From an uncultured Ruminococcus sp. (lineage in GTDB: Bacteria; Bacillota; Clostridia; Oscillospirales; Ruminococcaceae): a stretch of 64,000 bases of DNA. Positions 63,802 to 64,000 of this stretch are shown here, in pieces; position 1 is the first letter of the stretch, and each line of letters opens with the position of its first letter. Made by a program: the position numbers and the translations under genes. The stretch covers positions 1 to 64,000 of the forward strand of contig NZ_CAKSNX010000007.1 in the NCBI RefSeq assembly GCF_934476685.1, read 5' to 3'. The notes below the pieces were generated by a model. The model made no database searches, was not told the origin of the DNA, and worked only from the letters and a program-made list of their open reading frames with translations.

Positions 63802-64000
63802 ATGAAATATACAGTAGACAGGATAGAGAGCGGATATGCAGTGTGCGAGCTTGAAAACGGCAGCTTTAGTGATATCCCGCTGAACGAGATCCCCCCTGTT
63901 AAAGAGGGAGATGTGCTTGTTGAAGTGAACGGCAGGCTTGTAGTTGACGAAAAAGCCGCCGAGGAAAGAAGAAAAAAAATCATTGCCCTGCAAAATGATT
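63802..64000 (+). CDS. DUF3006 protein, cut by the right edge
   Basis: ATG at 63802, 10 bp after the metallohydrolase, with GGTGAT before it. The 66 residues present (KYTVDRIESGYAVCELENG, IPLNEIPPVKEGDVL, then a run of KAAEERRKKIIAL) match the DUF3006 family, a small beta-barrel-like domain typically encoded next to ComEC-like hydrolases. Only a few residues are expected to be missing. Role unknown. Confidence 0.8.
   Translation, partial: MKYTVDRIESGYAVCELENGSFSDIPLNEIPPVKEGDVLVEVNGRLVVDEKAAEERRKKIIALQND

Overview
The window looks like chromosome from a low-GC Gram-positive gut anaerobe of the Ruminococcaceae/Oscillospiraceae, most likely Ruminococcus-like. Support comes from strong AGGAGG ribosome sites, near-consensus TTGACA-17-TATAAT promoters, a Gram-positive PTS, fermentative adhE with a rex gene nearby, the oxygen-sensitive hybrid-cluster protein, secreted BspA-type leucine-rich-repeat proteins and the tepA-ylzJ-ftsK order typical of Firmicutes. 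I see 57 coding entries, including a uORF, a recombinase remnant and genes cut at both edges. I see no rRNA, tRNA, CRISPR array or intact insertion sequence.

Layout. 1-452: remnant of a large serine recombinase abutting a gene that leaves the left edge. 495-4.9 kb (minus): a TIM-barrel protein of unknown role, a YqeG phosphatase-VanW fusion and a secreted LRR protein. 5.0-12.3 kb (plus): two membrane proteins, TetR and a zinc alcohol dehydrogenase, then an SDR oxidoreductase and OFA-type MFS carrier, then LysR, an ABM-domain protein and a YczE-like membrane protein; this looks like a set for import and redox conversion of an unidentified small molecule. 12.4-12.7 kb: REP-like intergenic repeat. 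12.7-16.3 kb: GH51 arabinofuranosidase with a DUF6171 gene, divergent from two AraC regulators. 16.4-22.9 kb: GDP-fucose synthesis by both salvage (fucokinase/guanylyltransferase) and de novo (manC, gmd, fcl) routes. 23-26.4 kb: enolase, SGNH hydrolase, AzlCD. 26.6-30.5 kb: a second LRR protein and mgtE, the latter behind a long structured leader that contains a 31-codon uORF. 30.7-36 kb: a self-contained PTS operon (antiterminator with its RAT/terminator, EIICBA, HPr, Enzyme I). 36-43.5 kb: YitT protein, hcp, rhodanese/PP-loop fusion, D,D-carboxypeptidase, a predicted nuclease-like protein and a PpiC lipoprotein. 43.7-49.6 kb: glycerophosphodiesterase, pentapeptide protein, TrkA/TrkH potassium uptake, uridine phosphorylase, DUF3592. 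49.7-58 kb: nadC-nadB, adhE, a kinase-fold protein lacking both catalytic Asp residues, a lipoprotein and rex. 58-64 kb: tepA, ylzJ-like, uppP, ftsK, a ComEC-like metallohydrolase and a DUF3006 gene cut by the right edge.

The redox part hangs together: Rex-type boxes lie over the adhE -35 and over the rex -35. The observations most worth a second look are the mgtE leader/uORF, two promoters whose upstream inverted repeat can hide the ribosome site of the gene they drive (5032-5070 and 19479-19547), HPr with Lys at position 46, the D-to-N pseudokinase beside adhE, and the doubled GDP-fucose pathway.
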